Positions 44,939-54,968 of a stretch of 64,000 nucleotides of DNA are shown one piece after another. The position numbers were made by a program, and so were the translations under genes. The notes beneath the pieces are model-generated. The model was not told the origin of the DNA. It worked only from the letters and a program-made list of their open reading frames with translations, and did not search any database. The stretch comes from Acinetobacter sp. A47. Its GTDB lineage: Bacteria; Pseudomonadota; Gammaproteobacteria; Pseudomonadales; Moraxellaceae. The stretch spans positions 124,001-188,000 of the forward strand of contig NZ_JSUS01000032.1 of the NCBI RefSeq assembly GCF_000805455.1, read 5' to 3'. Position 1 is the stretch's first letter. Each line of letters starts with the position of its first letter.

Positions 44939-46453
44939 TTATGCGGCGTTGGTCTGCGCCGTGGTTGAGGTCGAGATAAAGTTGTAATCTGCTACGTTGA
45001 CCTTGCGCGTTTCTAGCCAGTATTTCCAGGTATAAGTTGGCCATAGCGAGAAGTTTTTGCCGTCAGCTGCCTGATACCAGCTACTACAGCCACCTGCTTG
45101 CCAGACTGTACCTTTTAATTGCTCCTGTACCCGTTCATTGAACTGATCTTGAACCTCATGCTTGATTTCCACCGCTTGAGTCTTGGTTTTGTCTACGGTC
45201 TGGATCAGTTGCAGAATATAATTGACCTGTGATTCAATCATGAAAATCACAGAGTTATGGCCTAAAATCGTATTTGGCCCAAGTAGCTGGAACAAATTCG
45301 GGAAGTTTTTGGTGCTAATGCCATAATAACTTTCAGCCCCATCTTTCCAAGCCTGTTTCAGTTCAATGCCATTACGGCCAATGCAGTTAAAATGCTTTAG
45401 GTAGATACGTGGATCGGTAATAAAACCGGTACCATAGATCAGGCAGTCAATTTGACGCTCCTTACCATCTTTGGTGATGATGCCATTGGCAGTAATTTCC
45501 TGAATGCCTTCTGTCACCAGCTCCACATTGTCCCGGTTAAAGGTTGGGAAATACTTGTTTGAAATCAGGATACGTTTGCATCCCATAACAAAATCTGGCG
45601 TCAGTTTTTTGGCCAGTTCTTTATCTTTGACCTGATAACGGATAAAGGCTTCAGCCAGTTTTTGGCCATATTTCATGATCTGAGGTTGTACGATCGGTAC
45701 GACACGTGATTCATTGGTCCAGTACAGGCGGGTACGGTGAATCTGGCGGTAAAGGTTGGATGCTTTAAACAGCGTCTTGCTCAGTGCTGAATATTTTCGT
45801 TCATCGCGTGGAATTACCCAGGCTGCGGTACGTTGTAAGACATAAAGCTGTTTGACTTGAGGAGCAATTTCAGGAATGTATTGAATGGCACTGCCTCCTG
45901 TACCAATGGATGCAACCGACTTTCCTGTCAAGTCATAGTCATGATCCCATTGTGAAGAATGAAAGACTTTGCCTTTAAAGTTTTCAATTCCTTTTAGATG
46001 GGGAATTTGCGGTACATGCAATGGGCCGGAAGCAAAAATCACAAATTGCGCTTCAAGGGCAGGTTGATCTTTAAATTCAAGAGACCAGATATTACGGTTT
46101 TCATCAAATTCGGCTTTGGTTACTTCATGGTTGAATCTGCAATAATCTTTTAATTGATATTGTGCTGTGATGTCCTGAATATAAGAGAAAATCTCATCTG
46201 CTTCAGCGTAGCGTTTTGACCAGTCGGTTTTAGGGGCAAATGAGAGAGAATACATATGTGATTGCACATCACATGCTGCACCCGGATATTGGTTTTCACG
46301 CCAGGTGCCTCCAACATCATTGGTTTTTTCTAAAATTACAAAATCATCGATGTGGCTTTGTAACAAGCGAATAGCCATTGCTAAACCACCAAAACCTGCA
46401 CCAATAATGGCAACTTTTGTTTTTTGAATTGCATTTTTGGTTATATCACGCAT
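44939..46453 (-). CDS. Flavin-dependent (Baeyer-Villiger-type) monooxygenase
   Basis: A 504-residue FAD/NADPH enzyme. The FAD-binding motif GAGFGG is at residues 18-23, the Baeyer-Villiger fingerprint FxGxxxHxxxW appears as FKGKVFHSSQW (159-169), and the NADPH-binding GTGGSA at 184-189. It inserts oxygen into ketones or oxidises heteroatoms. The substrate is unknown. The AraC regulator starts 155 bp away in the opposite direction and is the likely activator. It is not the alkane monooxygenase AlmA, whose N-terminus differs. Confidence 0.88.
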   Translation of the reverse strand: MRDITKNAIQKTKVAIIGAGFGGLAMAIRLLQSHIDDFVILEKTNDVGGTWRENQYPGAACDVQSHMYSLSFAPKTDWSKRYAEADEIFSYIQDITAQYQLKDYCRFNHEVTKAEFDENRNIWSLEFKDQPALEAQFVIFASGPLHVPQIPHLKGIENFKGKVFHSSQWDHDYDLTGKSVASIGTGGSAIQYIPEIAPQVKQLYVLQRTAAWVIPRDERKYSALSKTLFKASNLYRQIHRTRLYWTNESRVVPIVQPQIMKYGQKLAEAFIRYQVKDKELAKKLTPDFVMGCKRILISNKYFPTFNRDNVELVTEGIQEITANGIITKDGKERQIDCLIYGTGFITDPRIYLKHFNCIGRNGIELKQAWKDGAESYYGISTKNFPNLFQLLGPNTILGHNSVIFMIESQVNYILQLIQTVDKTKTQAVEIKHEVQDQFNERVQEQLKGTVWQAGGCSSWYQAADGKNFSLWPTYTWKYWLETRKVNVADYNFISTSTTAQTNAA

Positions 46454-46608
46454 AGCTTATATCCTGCACTTTTAAATTTTATGCAAGTTTAACGCTTTTA
46501 TCGCGATTAAACATGATTGTATCGACGTAAAACTTGATCACTTCGGCAATTCATTTGCTCTGGCTTTTATAGTAAAACGTTAAAGTTTCGAGAACTGTAC
46601 TGGGAATT

Positions 46609-47628
46609 ATGAAGAGATCTATCCTCGGATTGATGTATTTGATTCAAGGCATGCGACATGTCGGCATTGATGTGGATGCGCGTTTGGCAAATATGGGCAT
46701 ACAAGCCGATGCTTTGGATCCTGCTTCTATTATTCCAGATGAAATCGAATGGGATATCCTGCAGCATATCAGTCAGGACATTTCACCTGAGCAAGGGCTA
46801 TATATCGGACAGCATTATGCGCTTGCCGGTTATGGGCCTTTCCTGATGTTATTGGTGACCAGTGAAACTATTCATAAAGCATTGTTAAATGGAGTGAAAT
46901 TCCAGCAATTAACGCATTTGTTTGGCACTTTGCACCTCAATATCGAACAAGACCGGATTTATTTACATTATCAGCCTGTTGATCTGAATACCGCATTGGG
47001 GCAACTGCGGGCGCAGTGCGAGATTTCCGGTACTTATAAGTTTTTACAAGACATTTTCATGATGATGGGACTGGATGTTCCAGATATACATATTGAACTT
47101 CCATTTAGCTGTCCCGAAGATCTGGTCTTGCTTGCCGCTTATCAGGATTATTATGGGCAAGATGTCAGATTCGGATGCAGGGAAGCTGCTTTTATATTGG
47201 AAAATAGCCAGATACTTAATACCAAAATCCCGTCTGCCGATGTGCTGACCTATCGAATTTATGAAGAAAAATGCCTACAGGATCTGAAGCATCTGAAAAA
47301 GAGCGCCGGCCTTAAACTGACAGTGGTGGAATATGTCCAGGACTATCTGGAAATGCAAAATGGCATCATCCCGAGCATGGCTGAAACAGCCTGCGCCTTG
47401 CACATTCCCGAGCGTACCTTAAGGCACCAATTGCAGCAAATGCAGACCAGCTATAAAGAAATTCGCGAAAAGCTGATTAAGCAAAAGGCGCTCAAGTTCA
47501 TCGAAAACAGTTCATATTCGATTGAACAGGTGGCAGAAATGTTAGGTTATTCTGAGCCTGCAGCATTCAATCATGCGTTTAAAAGATGGTTTGGATTGAG
47601 TCCAAGACAATATTACCGCAATCATTAA
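46609..47628 (+). CDS. AraC-family transcriptional regulator
   Basis: A 339-residue protein. The first 200 residues form an Arabinose_bd-type sensory domain (GLYIGQHYALAGYGPFLMLLV); the C-terminal two helix-turn-helices include IPERTLRHQLQQMQTSYKEIREKL and SIEQVAEMLGYSEPAAFNHAFKRWFGLSPRQYYRNH. Divergent from the monooxygenase gene, which it probably controls in response to a substrate or lipid-like ligand. Confidence 0.9.
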   Translation: MKRSILGLMYLIQGMRHVGIDVDARLANMGIQADALDPASIIPDEIEWDILQHISQDISPEQGLYIGQHYALAGYGPFLMLLVTSETIHKALLNGVKFQQLTHLFGTLHLNIEQDRIYLHYQPVDLNTALGQLRAQCEISGTYKFLQDIFMMMGLDVPDIHIELPFSCPEDLVLLAAYQDYYGQDVRFGCREAAFILENSQILNTKIPSADVLTYRIYEEKCLQDLKHLKKSAGLKLTVVEYVQDYLEMQNGIIPSMAETACALHIPERTLRHQLQQMQTSYKEIREKLIKQKALKFIENSSYSIEQVAEMLGYSEPAAFNHAFKRWFGLSPRQYYRNH

Positions 47629-47746
47629 ATGATTAAAAATGGTACATTATGATGTTTAAACTCTATGATAATTAAGCCTAAAATCTAATGTCATTGAACG
47701 GAATGTTCGATATAATTTTCACCAATTAAAATTGCAATAACACCTT

Positions 47747-48892
47747 ATGTCAAATTCTAAACCAGACTCACATAGCACTGCATTTATTCCAACATCACCT
47801 GCTGAGCGTTATGCGCAAGCACTTGAGTCAGGACAATTCATGCCAGATGAAGCACAAGCTCAGGCTGTGCGAGAGTTAGACCGAGTATGGAAAGAGTTAC
47901 TCACCCGCTATAAGGCTTCAAAGAAAGCGTTTCGACGTTTTCGTCGCCAGACCTATCCGAAAGGGGTTTATATGTGGGGTGGTGTAGGCCGTGGCAAAAC
48001 CTGGTTGATGGATCAGTTCTATGAATCTGTTCCATTCCGCCGTAAAACACGCATGCATTTCCATCATTTTATGCAACATGTTCATAAAGAATTGAACAAG
48101 CTTTCTGGTCAACGGAACCCTCTGGATTTGGTTGCAGATCAGATTTATAAAGATGCTGTTGTAATTTGTTTTGACGAATTTTTCGTATCGAACGTTACAG
48201 ACGCGATGATTCTGAGTGATTTGTTCCAGAAGCTGTTTGAACGTGGCATTACACTGGTCGCAACTTCCAATATTGCACCAGATGGGCTATACAAGAACGG
48301 CATTCACCGTGACCGGTTCTTGCCAACGATCGAGTTGGTGAAAAAGAACTGTATTGTCCTGAATGTAGACGCTGGTGTGGACTACCGTTTACGGGTATTA
48401 AAGCAGGCACAACTGTTCAAATATCCATTGTCAGATGATGCACAGGCCTGGTTAGCAGGGCGTTTTAAGGCATTGACCCAGACACAGGCACAATCTGATG
48501 CGCCAATCATGATTAATAATCGAGTCGTCGAGACCCTGGGGCATACCGAAGATGTGTTGTGGTGCGAATTTTCAGAATTGTGTTTTAAACCGCGCAGTCC
48601 TGCTGACTTTATTGAAATTGCCAACATTTACAATACCGTGTTGGTGAGTAACGTTCCGCATTTGACCGATTTCCTGTCTGAAGGGACACGCCGTTTCATT
48701 TATCTGGTCGATGAATTTTACGATCGCGGGGTAAAACTGATTCTTACCTCTGAAGATTCCATCATTGATCTGTATGAAGGTGAAAAACTGGCATTTGAAA
48801 TTGAACGGACGCGTTCACGTTTACTGGAAATGCAATCGGATGATTATCTGCATTCGGAACACCGGCAGATTCAGGTCGCCCAGACTTCATAA
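47747..48892 (+). CDS. zapE: Cell division protein ZapE (AFG1-like ATPase)
   Basis: A 381-residue ATPase. Walker A GGVGRGKT is at residues 78-85 (WGGVGRGKTWLMDQFY), Walker B is VICFDEFFVSN, and HPTDxTDFL-type LTDFLSEGTRRFIYLVDEFYDRGVKLILTSE is characteristic of AFG1/ZapE. It acts on the Z ring under oxygen limitation in enterobacteria. TATAAT occurs at 47711-47716, 30 bases ahead of the ATG. Independent gene with its own terminator. Confidence 0.9.
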   Translation: MSNSKPDSHSTAFIPTSPAERYAQALESGQFMPDEAQAQAVRELDRVWKELLTRYKASKKAFRRFRRQTYPKGVYMWGGVGRGKTWLMDQFYESVPFRRKTRMHFHHFMQHVHKELNKLSGQRNPLDLVADQIYKDAVVICFDEFFVSNVTDAMILSDLFQKLFERGITLVATSNIAPDGLYKNGIHRDRFLPTIELVKKNCIVLNVDAGVDYRLRVLKQAQLFKYPLSDDAQAWLAGRFKALTQTQAQSDAPIMINNRVVETLGHTEDVLWCEFSELCFKPRSPADFIEIANIYNTVLVSNVPHLTDFLSEGTRRFIYLVDEFYDRGVKLILTSEDSIIDLYEGEKLAFEIERTRSRLLEMQSDDYLHSEHRQIQVAQTS

Positions 48893-48894
48893 AT

Positions 48895-48928
48895 AAAAAA
48901 AAAAGCATTCTTCGGAATGCTTTTTTTA
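48895..48928 (+). terminator. Intrinsic terminator of zapE
   Basis: AAAAGCATTC-TTCG-GAATGCTTTT with an A run before and T run after; the UUCG loop makes it stable. Confidence 0.93.
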
Positions 48929-49151
48929 TGGCCATGTACAGATAAGGCTTTATTCCTGGTTGAATTTTGTTATAACTAGATGAGTTTGAAAAGGGAGTAA
49001 GTTGCCTGACTAAACAGCAAAGCAGTCACATTTGATATTTTGATGAATATAAATATTCTGATTTGTCAATACATCTAATGGGGAAAATGCTTACTATTTA
49101 GGAATGTGATATTACTATTCAGGCTAGTATAAATCAGTATACTAGAATTCT

Positions 49152-49160
49152 TGTTATAAA
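49152..49160 (+). promoter_or_regulatory. Extended -10 promoter candidate of glcB
   Basis: TGTTATAAA, an extended -10 (TGN plus TATAAA), ends 24 bases before the glcB start. No convincing -35 was found. Confidence 0.45.
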
Positions 49161-49184
49161 AAGTTAGCACCATCAGGAAAGACA

Positions 49185-51347
49185 ATGACTGTACGTATTC
49201 AAAAAGGCAAGCTAGCGATTGCTAAAGAACTTTATGATTTTATCGAAAATGAAGCTTTACCAGGGACTGGTTTAGAGAGTGAAACTTACTGGAAAAACTT
49301 CGAGCAAGTCGTTGTCGACCTTAGCCCAAAGAACAAGGCATTATTGGCTAAGCGTGATGATCTTCAGGCGAAGATTGATGAATGGCACCGTAATAATAAA
49401 TTTGAACTCAATGCTTACAAGGCATTTTTAACCGAAATTGGTTACCTGGTACCAGAAGTGGCAGACTTCAAGGTAACCACTGAAAATGTTGATGAAGAAA
49501 TTGCGTTACTTGCAGGCCCACAGTTGGTTGTACCTGTGCGTAATGCACGTTACAGCCTGAATGCGGCCAATGCACGTTGGGGTTCTCTCTATGATGCACT
49601 GTATGGCACAGATGTGATTTCTGAAGAAGGCGGTGCAGAGAAAGGCAAGGGTTATAACCCGGTACGTGGTGACAAGGTCATTGCATTTGCGAAGGATTTC
49701 TTGAATCAGACTTTCCCATTGGCACAAGGTTCACATGCTGATGCCACCAAATATGCCGTTGTCAACAATGCCTTGGCAGTGACATTGAAAGATGGTTCTA
49801 CTACCACATTGGCTCATCCATCTCAATTTGTGGGTTTTAACGGTGATGCAGCAGCACCTGCAGAAATTGTTTTATTAAACAATGGTCTGCATGTCATTAT
49901 CGAGATTGATGCAAATAGTCCGGTGGGCAAAACCGATGCAGCAGGCGTGAAAGACTTAACACTTGAAGCGGCTGTAACCACGATCCAGGATCTGGAAGAT
50001 TCGGTTGCTGCTGTTGATGCAGAAGAGAAAGTTGAAGGCTACCGTAACTGGTTAGGCCTGATGAAAGGTGATCTGCAAGAGTCAATCGAGAAAAATGGTA
50101 AAACCATTACCCGTACATTGAATAAAGACCGTACCGTACAGAACCTGATTGGTGGCACTACAACCTTACATGGCCGTTCATTAATGTTGCTTCGTAATGT
50201 TGGGCATTTAATGACTAACCCTGCAATCCTTGTAGATGGCGAAGAAGTGTTTGAAGGCATCATGGACGCATTAATCACACCATTGCTTTCGATTGCAGAT
50301 ATCCGTGGCCAAAACGAGAATAAAAACTCTCGTAAAGGTTCAATGTATATCGTTAAGCCAAAAATGCATGGCCCGGAAGAAGTTGCCTTTGCAGTAGAGT
50401 TGTTTGAGCGTGCTGAACAGGCCATTGGCTTGCCAGCAAAAACACTCAAAATCGGGATTATGGATGAAGAACGCCGTACTTCAGTCAACCTGAAGAACTG
50501 TATTGCTGCTGCAAAAGACCGTACCATCTTTATCAACACCGGCTTCATGGACCGTACTGGTGATGAAATCCATACATCTATGGAAGCAGGGCCTGTTGTT
50601 CGTAAAGAAGCAGTTAAGACACAAAAGTGGATTGCTGCTTATGAAAACCGTAACGTTGCCATTGGCTTGGCATGTGGCTTACAGGGCAAAGCGCAAATTG
50701 GTAAGGGCATGTGGCCAAAACCGGACAGCATGAAAGATATGTTGGCGACCAAGACTGCACATCCAAATGCAGGTGCATCTTGCGCGTGGGTTCCATCTCC
50801 AACAGGTGCCGTACTTCATGCCTTGCATTACCATCAGATCAATGTAAAAGCACGTCAGGATGAATTGGCTGCTGAAAACATGTTGTCACTGGATGACTTG
50901 TTAACACCGCCTTTTGCAGCCGAAACCAACTGGACTGCGGAAGAGTTAAACAATGAACTTGAAAATAACTGCCAAGGTATCTTGGGTTATGTGGTTCGCT
51001 GGGTAGATTTAGGTGTGGGCTGTTCTAAAGTGCCAGACATCAATAACGTAGGCTTGATGGAAGACCGTGCGACATTACGTATTTCATCGCAACACGTTGC
51101 AAACTGGTTACGTCATGGCATCGTAACCCGTGAACAGGTTGAAGAAGTGCTTAAGCGTATGGCGGTGATTGTAGATCAGCAAAATGCCAATGATCCACTG
51201 TATACACCAATGGCACCTAACTTTGACGGAATTGCATTCCAGGCCGCTTCTGACCTGATCTTCAAAGGTGCCGAGCAGCCATCTGGTTATACAGAGCCAT
51301 TACTACATGCTGCTCGCTTAAAATTAAAAGGTTATACAGGTGATTAA
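49185..51347 (+). CDS. glcB: Malate synthase G
   Basis: A 720-residue enzyme condensing acetyl-CoA and glyoxylate to malate, the second step of the glyoxylate shunt needed for growth on acetate and fatty acids. Family features include [53 protein letters not shown] with active-site acidic residues, and [21 protein letters not shown]. The full length is normal for the G isoform. It is monocistronic, with a promoter candidate close upstream and a terminator after it; isocitrate lyase is elsewhere. Confidence 0.97.
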   Translation: MTVRIQKGKLAIAKELYDFIENEALPGTGLESETYWKNFEQVVVDLSPKNKALLAKRDDLQAKIDEWHRNNKFELNAYKAFLTEIGYLVPEVADFKVTTENVDEEIALLAGPQLVVPVRNARYSLNAANARWGSLYDALYGTDVISEEGGAEKGKGYNPVRGDKVIAFAKDFLNQTFPLAQGSHADATKYAVVNNALAVTLKDGSTTTLAHPSQFVGFNGDAAAPAEIVLLNNGLHVIIEIDANSPVGKTDAAGVKDLTLEAAVTTIQDLEDSVAAVDAEEKVEGYRNWLGLMKGDLQESIEKNGKTITRTLNKDRTVQNLIGGTTTLHGRSLMLLRNVGHLMTNPAILVDGEEVFEGIMDALITPLLSIADIRGQNENKNSRKGSMYIVKPKMHGPEEVAFAVELFERAEQAIGLPAKTLKIGIMDEERRTSVNLKNCIAAAKDRTIFINTGFMDRTGDEIHTSMEAGPVVRKEAVKTQKWIAAYENRNVAIGLACGLQGKAQIGKGMWPKPDSMKDMLATKTAHPNAGASCAWVPSPTGAVLHALHYHQINVKARQDELAAENMLSLDDLLTPPFAAETNWTAEELNNELENNCQGILGYVVRWVDLGVGCSKVPDINNVGLMEDRATLRISSQHVANWLRHGIVTREQVEEVLKRMAVIVDQQNANDPLYTPMAPNFDGIAFQAASDLIFKGAEQPSGYTEPLLHAARLKLKGYTGD

Positions 51348-51361
51348 TTTCATCTGAATAA

Positions 51362-51390
51362 AGAAGCCTCTTCGGAGGCTTTTTTTATAG
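51362..51390 (+). terminator. Intrinsic terminator of glcB
   Basis: GAAGCCTC-TTCG-GAGGCTTTTTTT; compact UUCG hairpin 15 bases after the stop. Confidence 0.93.
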
Positions 51391-51485
51391 CTGCGATTCA
51401 GAAAAACGAGGTATCTGCTTGCTTTGTTTGGGTGAGGATCAAATATTGTTAAAAACAGGATTAAACAGATTAGCACTGAAATATT

Positions 51486-51494
51486 TGTTATAAT
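51486..51494 (+). promoter_or_regulatory. Extended -10 promoter candidate of the 2OG-Fe(II) oxygenase gene
   Basis: TGTTATAAT gives a consensus TATAAT (51489-51494) with an upstream TGN, 34 bases before the ATG. The -35 region is weak, as allowed for extended -10 promoters. Confidence 0.55.
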
Positions 51495-51528
51495 TAGCGT
51501 AGTTTGATCATTTAGCCGAATCATAACG

Positions 51529-52149
51529 ATGTCACAAATTTTAAAATTAGATGCTTTAAAACAGGCGCAAGTCTCTACCACGCCATATCCTTACTTTGTT
51601 GTAGAAAACGCCATTGTAGACAATGAAGTGAATGCTGTTATTCAGGATTTTCCAAAGATCGAACAGGGGGGAAGCTATAACATTGAAGATGTCGAGATTA
51701 AACCTAATTTTGATCGTTTCCTGAAATCGCTGGATACCAAAGAGTTTCGTCAGATCCTGACCGAGAAATTTGATGTCGATGTGATGGAACATCCAATGAT
51801 GATCACCTTGCGTGGGTATTCACGTCAAAAAGATGGCCGGATTCATTCTGACTCAAAAACCAAATTGCTCACCATCCTGATTTATCTCAATGAATCGTGG
51901 GATGCACCGACAGGCCGTCTACGCATCTTGAATGATGAAAAAAACATGGATGATTATGCTGCAGAAATTAATGCAGGTCCGGGTACCTTGGTCGCATTTA
52001 AGGTTACTGATAATGGCTGGCATGGTTATGTACCTTATGAAGGACAACGCCAGTCAATCCAGATCAACTTTTTGACCAGTGATAAGGCCAATGCCAAGCA
52101 CCGCTTTATTCATGGCCTAAGTGCAAAAATGAAGAAGTTATTCGGATAG
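51529..52149 (+). CDS. 2-oxoglutarate/Fe(II)-dependent oxygenase family protein
   Basis: A 206-residue protein with the jelly-roll metal triad visible: H106 and D108 in HSD, and H165 in NGWHGY, with R174 (GQRQSIQIN) as probable 2-oxoglutarate ligand. The conserved RLRILNDE strand lies between. Substrate unknown; similar small proteins occur as hydroxylases of nucleic acids, amino acids or proteins. A good promoter precedes it; the next gene starts 81 bp after. Confidence 0.8.
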   Translation: MSQILKLDALKQAQVSTTPYPYFVVENAIVDNEVNAVIQDFPKIEQGGSYNIEDVEIKPNFDRFLKSLDTKEFRQILTEKFDVDVMEHPMMITLRGYSRQKDGRIHSDSKTKLLTILIYLNESWDAPTGRLRILNDEKNMDDYAAEINAGPGTLVAFKVTDNGWHGYVPYEGQRQSIQINFLTSDKANAKHRFIHGLSAKMKKLFG

Positions 52150-52230
52150 GTTTTTCTGAAACCAAAGAGGAGGTATATATGCCTCCTTTTTTAAGCTTTA
52201 AATTTTGAAAAATAGACCCATATAACTTCT

Positions 52231-52896
52231 ATGTGTGCGAATTTTAAACCGTTAACGCTTGAGCAAATCAAGCAGCTGGGCTTGCCTTCGATTCCATTTG
52301 AATATGTGGAAGAGGTTTATCCGGGCTATAAAACACCTTTACTGTTTAAATCGGAAAAGGGTTTCGAGTGGCGTGAGGTATTATTTGGTCTGGTACCGAA
52401 ATGGTCAGAAGACATTCATATTTCCAAGCATACCTATAATGCCCGGCATGAAACCCTTTTTCAAAAGCCGAGTTTTCTGGAGGCTGCATCCAGATGCAAG
52501 TTCGGGGTGATTCCGGTTACCGAGTTTTATGAAAGCAAGTATATTGATAATAAGCCACAGCGTTGGGCCGTGCGGCGTAAAGACGGTAAAGCCTTTTTTA
52601 TTGCTGCCCTATATGAGATCCGCAAGCTAAATGATCAGGTGATCCGTTCGGCCACCATGCTCACCATGAATGCCATAGATCATCCGATGATGAAAGATTT
52701 TCATGAGCCGGGTGATGTCAAACGTTCGGTTGTGGTCATTCCTCATGAACATCTGGATCAGTGGTTAAGCCTGAAACAGCCTCATTTGCTATATGAGTTT
52801 ATGCAAGGTTTTCCAGTGGAAGAGTTTGAGTGTTTGCATGTGCCAAAAGCCAAGAAAGAAAAAGTCACACCTCAACTGAACATGTTTGATTTTTAG
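52231..52896 (+). CDS. SRAP-family abasic-site-binding protein (YedK/HMCES-like)
   Basis: A 221-residue protein starting MCANF; Cys2, exposed after Met removal, forms the thiazolidine crosslink to abasic sites in single-stranded DNA in this family. Other conserved residues are N70/R72 (YNARHE), E98 (VTEFYE) and H151 (AIDHPMM). It protects stalled forks with AP sites. No LexA-type box was recognised upstream (Acinetobacter lacks canonical LexA). Confidence 0.93.
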   Translation: MCANFKPLTLEQIKQLGLPSIPFEYVEEVYPGYKTPLLFKSEKGFEWREVLFGLVPKWSEDIHISKHTYNARHETLFQKPSFLEAASRCKFGVIPVTEFYESKYIDNKPQRWAVRRKDGKAFFIAALYEIRKLNDQVIRSATMLTMNAIDHPMMKDFHEPGDVKRSVVVIPHEHLDQWLSLKQPHLLYEFMQGFPVEEFECLHVPKAKKEKVTPQLNMFDF

Positions 52897-52904
52897 GCAT
52901 GCAC

Positions 52905-52934
52905 AAAAAAGGCTTCATTATAGAAGCCTTTTTG
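52905..52934. terminator. Bidirectional terminator
   Basis: AAAAAGGCTTC-ATTATA-GAAGCCTTTTT between the convergent SRAP and MarR genes. Confidence 0.9.
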
Positions 52935-52946
52935 ATTTGCTCGGGT

Positions 52947-53411
52947 TTAACGCGCAAGGTTTTTAAACATGTGGCGAAGGATTTCCATTGTTTTTTCAAT
53001 TTGTAATGGGGTTAGGCCGTCAAAGGACTGTTCCAGGATGACTGCAGTCAGATCGTTGATTTTTGAAATCATTTCCTGTCCTTTTTCAGTCAAGTGAACG
53101 CGAGTAATACGTCCATCTTCCTTACATGAGTAAGTATCGATATAGCCTTCATCTTTTAGTCGATAAACGATCTTGGTGGTAGTCGACATTTTTGAGATCA
53201 CCATATCAGAAAGTTCTGATACGCTGGCATGAGGCTTGACGTGCAATGCGATCAAAATACGACGGCGTGAATTGTCCAGGCCATACTTTTTAAGCACATT
53301 ATCGATGTTTTGGACATACTGAGCATTTACTTGAGAAATCCAGTAAAAAGGGAAGTCTTCTAGGTTAAATGAATCGGCTGTAGGTAAAAAACGCGCATAT
53401 TTTTTTGGCAT
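52947..53411 (-). CDS. MarR-family transcriptional regulator
   Basis: A 154-residue winged-helix regulator. The recognition region reads VSELSDMVISKMSTTTKIVYRLKDEGYIDTYSCKEDGRITRVHLTEKGQEM, typical of MarR. MarR proteins often control efflux or aromatic-acid genes. The 629-bp region upstream of it contains no gene on either strand that would make an obvious target, so it is probably autoregulated or acts at a distance. Confidence 0.87.
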   Translation of the reverse strand: MPKKYARFLPTADSFNLEDFPFYWISQVNAQYVQNIDNVLKKYGLDNSRRRILIALHVKPHASVSELSDMVISKMSTTTKIVYRLKDEGYIDTYSCKEDGRITRVHLTEKGQEMISKINDLTAVILEQSFDGLTPLQIEKTMEILRHMFKNLAR

Positions 53412-54040
53412 TACTTATTTCCTATGCTTGCACAAGGAGCTAATCCTGTTTAGCTCTTAGATTCCATGAAATATCTACAATTTACCTGTTAAGAAAATCC
53501 CTTTCCTGATTTTTTTAACATTCCATTTCTAATATCTGTGTCCAAAGATAATATTTGAATTATCTTTATTCTGAATAGGGAAGTCACCATAAAATTCACA
53601 TAAATCAGCTATTAAAGGTGAACTATCCCGTCGTCCAACTTAGATCAGGGCGCAGGAGCTACACGGCTCTGTTCTGCTCTAGAATAACCATATTGTAGAA
53701 AAAAAATACGAATTTTGTCGTGACATTTTTATAAAATTTTCTGTCTAAAATGTCATAAATATACGAAATCAATATATTTATAAAGTAAATAAAGCTTAAA
53801 TAAATAGCGAATACATGCGTTTGTTTTGATCAGCTGGTTAAAATATCGTATCTGGATTTTTTATAAAAAGATTGAATAAATACATTCTTTGTCACACTTT
53901 TCTTTTAAATTTAATCGAAACCGGAGCAGCCAGCAAAGTAAATGGCAGGAAGGGCTGAACATTGCCATAAAAAAGCACCTAAACAGGATTACAGTTTTAG
54001 GTGCCAAAACTAAAAGATGTAGCATATATCTTTAATCGGT
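53412..54040. other. 629-bp intergenic region without a gene
   Basis: No convincing ORF. Most is very AT-rich, with a GC-richer island at about 53620-53695 (GGGCGCAGGAGC, ACACGGCTCTG) and a hairpin near the hydrolase end. It must carry the MarR promoter; the island could be a small RNA, an old gene remnant or only composition noise. Confidence 0.4.
53970..54008 (-). terminator. Terminator of the alpha/beta hydrolase gene
   Basis: GCACCTAAA and TTTAGGTGC pair over a loop, followed on the minus strand by six T residues (TTTTTT). Confidence 0.8.
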
Positions 54041-54898
54041 TTAAATGCGTAGCTCTTTTTCAAATAGTGGCCAGATTTTCTGATGTGATTTTTTAAACAT
54101 CAGCATATGACCGATCTGTTTATAGCCTAGCTGTTGAGGGTTTAATTCAATGAGCCGGGTATCTGCATTAGGATATAAGCGGAGGAGGTCTTTGACATTT
54201 GTATAGGTCGCAATTTCATCATCAGTCGCCCAGAATGAGGTAATTGGGCATTGAATCTGTTGGTGATAATCTACAAAAATACTTTTACCAATCGCATTCA
54301 TCACATAACCCGGTTTACTGCAGAACTCGGCCCACTGTTTGGCCACCTTTTTAGGCAGGTTTTCTCCCATACCGATAAACTCGGTTGCACCATAGCCTTT
54401 AATAAAGCTTGAAAGTGGAAAAATAACATTGAACATAACCGGGGCCAGAAATCTAGTTTTACCTTTAAGCCCTTTAACATGTCCGGTTGAACCTGCAATG
54501 GTCAATGCCTTGGCCACCTTGTGATAATTTGATGCAATACCAAGAAGCTGGCCTCCGGCACTATGCCCGATGATGATGACTTTTTGTGACCGGGTTCGGC
54601 TTAGCAAGGCTTCTATGGCTGCTGGAATATCATATATTCCCCAATCATTAATGCTGGCATTTGAATGCTTCAGTTTGCCATGAAGAGATTCGCCAATACC
54701 CCGAAAATCAAAAACAAGGACCTGATAACCTTGCTGGTTGAGCCACTCGGCAAATGCATGATAAAAGTTCTTGGTGATTCCTGTCGCCGGGCAGATCAAA
54801 ACAGGATAAGGTTTATCCGGATTTTGTGATGGATAGAACCGGGCCGCAAGCTGATAGCCGTCCTTGCAGCTGATCCAGAAAGATTCGACGCTATTCAT
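54041..54898 (-). CDS. Alpha/beta hydrolase (serine hydrolase, YheT/lysophospholipase-like)
   Basis: A 285-residue hydrolase. The nucleophile elbow GHSAGG places Ser at residue 113, preceded by FDFRGIGES; the Asp/His partners are probably in TDDEIATY and IGHMLMF near the C-terminus. Substrate unknown. Its neighbours are a membrane protein (divergent) and MarR, without clear functional link. Confidence 0.82.
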   Translation of the reverse strand: MNSVESFWISCKDGYQLAARFYPSQNPDKPYPVLICPATGITKNFYHAFAEWLNQQGYQVLVFDFRGIGESLHGKLKHSNASINDWGIYDIPAAIEALLSRTRSQKVIIIGHSAGGQLLGIASNYHKVAKALTIAGSTGHVKGLKGKTRFLAPVMFNVIFPLSSFIKGYGATEFIGMGENLPKKVAKQWAEFCSKPGYVMNAIGKSIFVDYHQQIQCPITSFWATDDEIATYTNVKDLLRLYPNADTRLIELNPQQLGYKQIGHMLMFKKSHQKIWPLFEKELRI

Positions 54899-54968
54899 GG
54901 AGGTGGGTACTCATCTGTATTTTATATAGATACTTTATATAAGTTCTAAAAAGAAACCTGATTAAAAA

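Noticed and set aside
50039-50548. 169-codon open frame opposite glcB
   Set aside because: Antisense to malate synthase coding sequence with strong codon periodicity for the sense gene.
53412-54040. Missed tRNA or rRNA in the gene-free region
   Set aside because: No cloverleaf-like arms or a GGTTCGAATCC-type T loop could be found.
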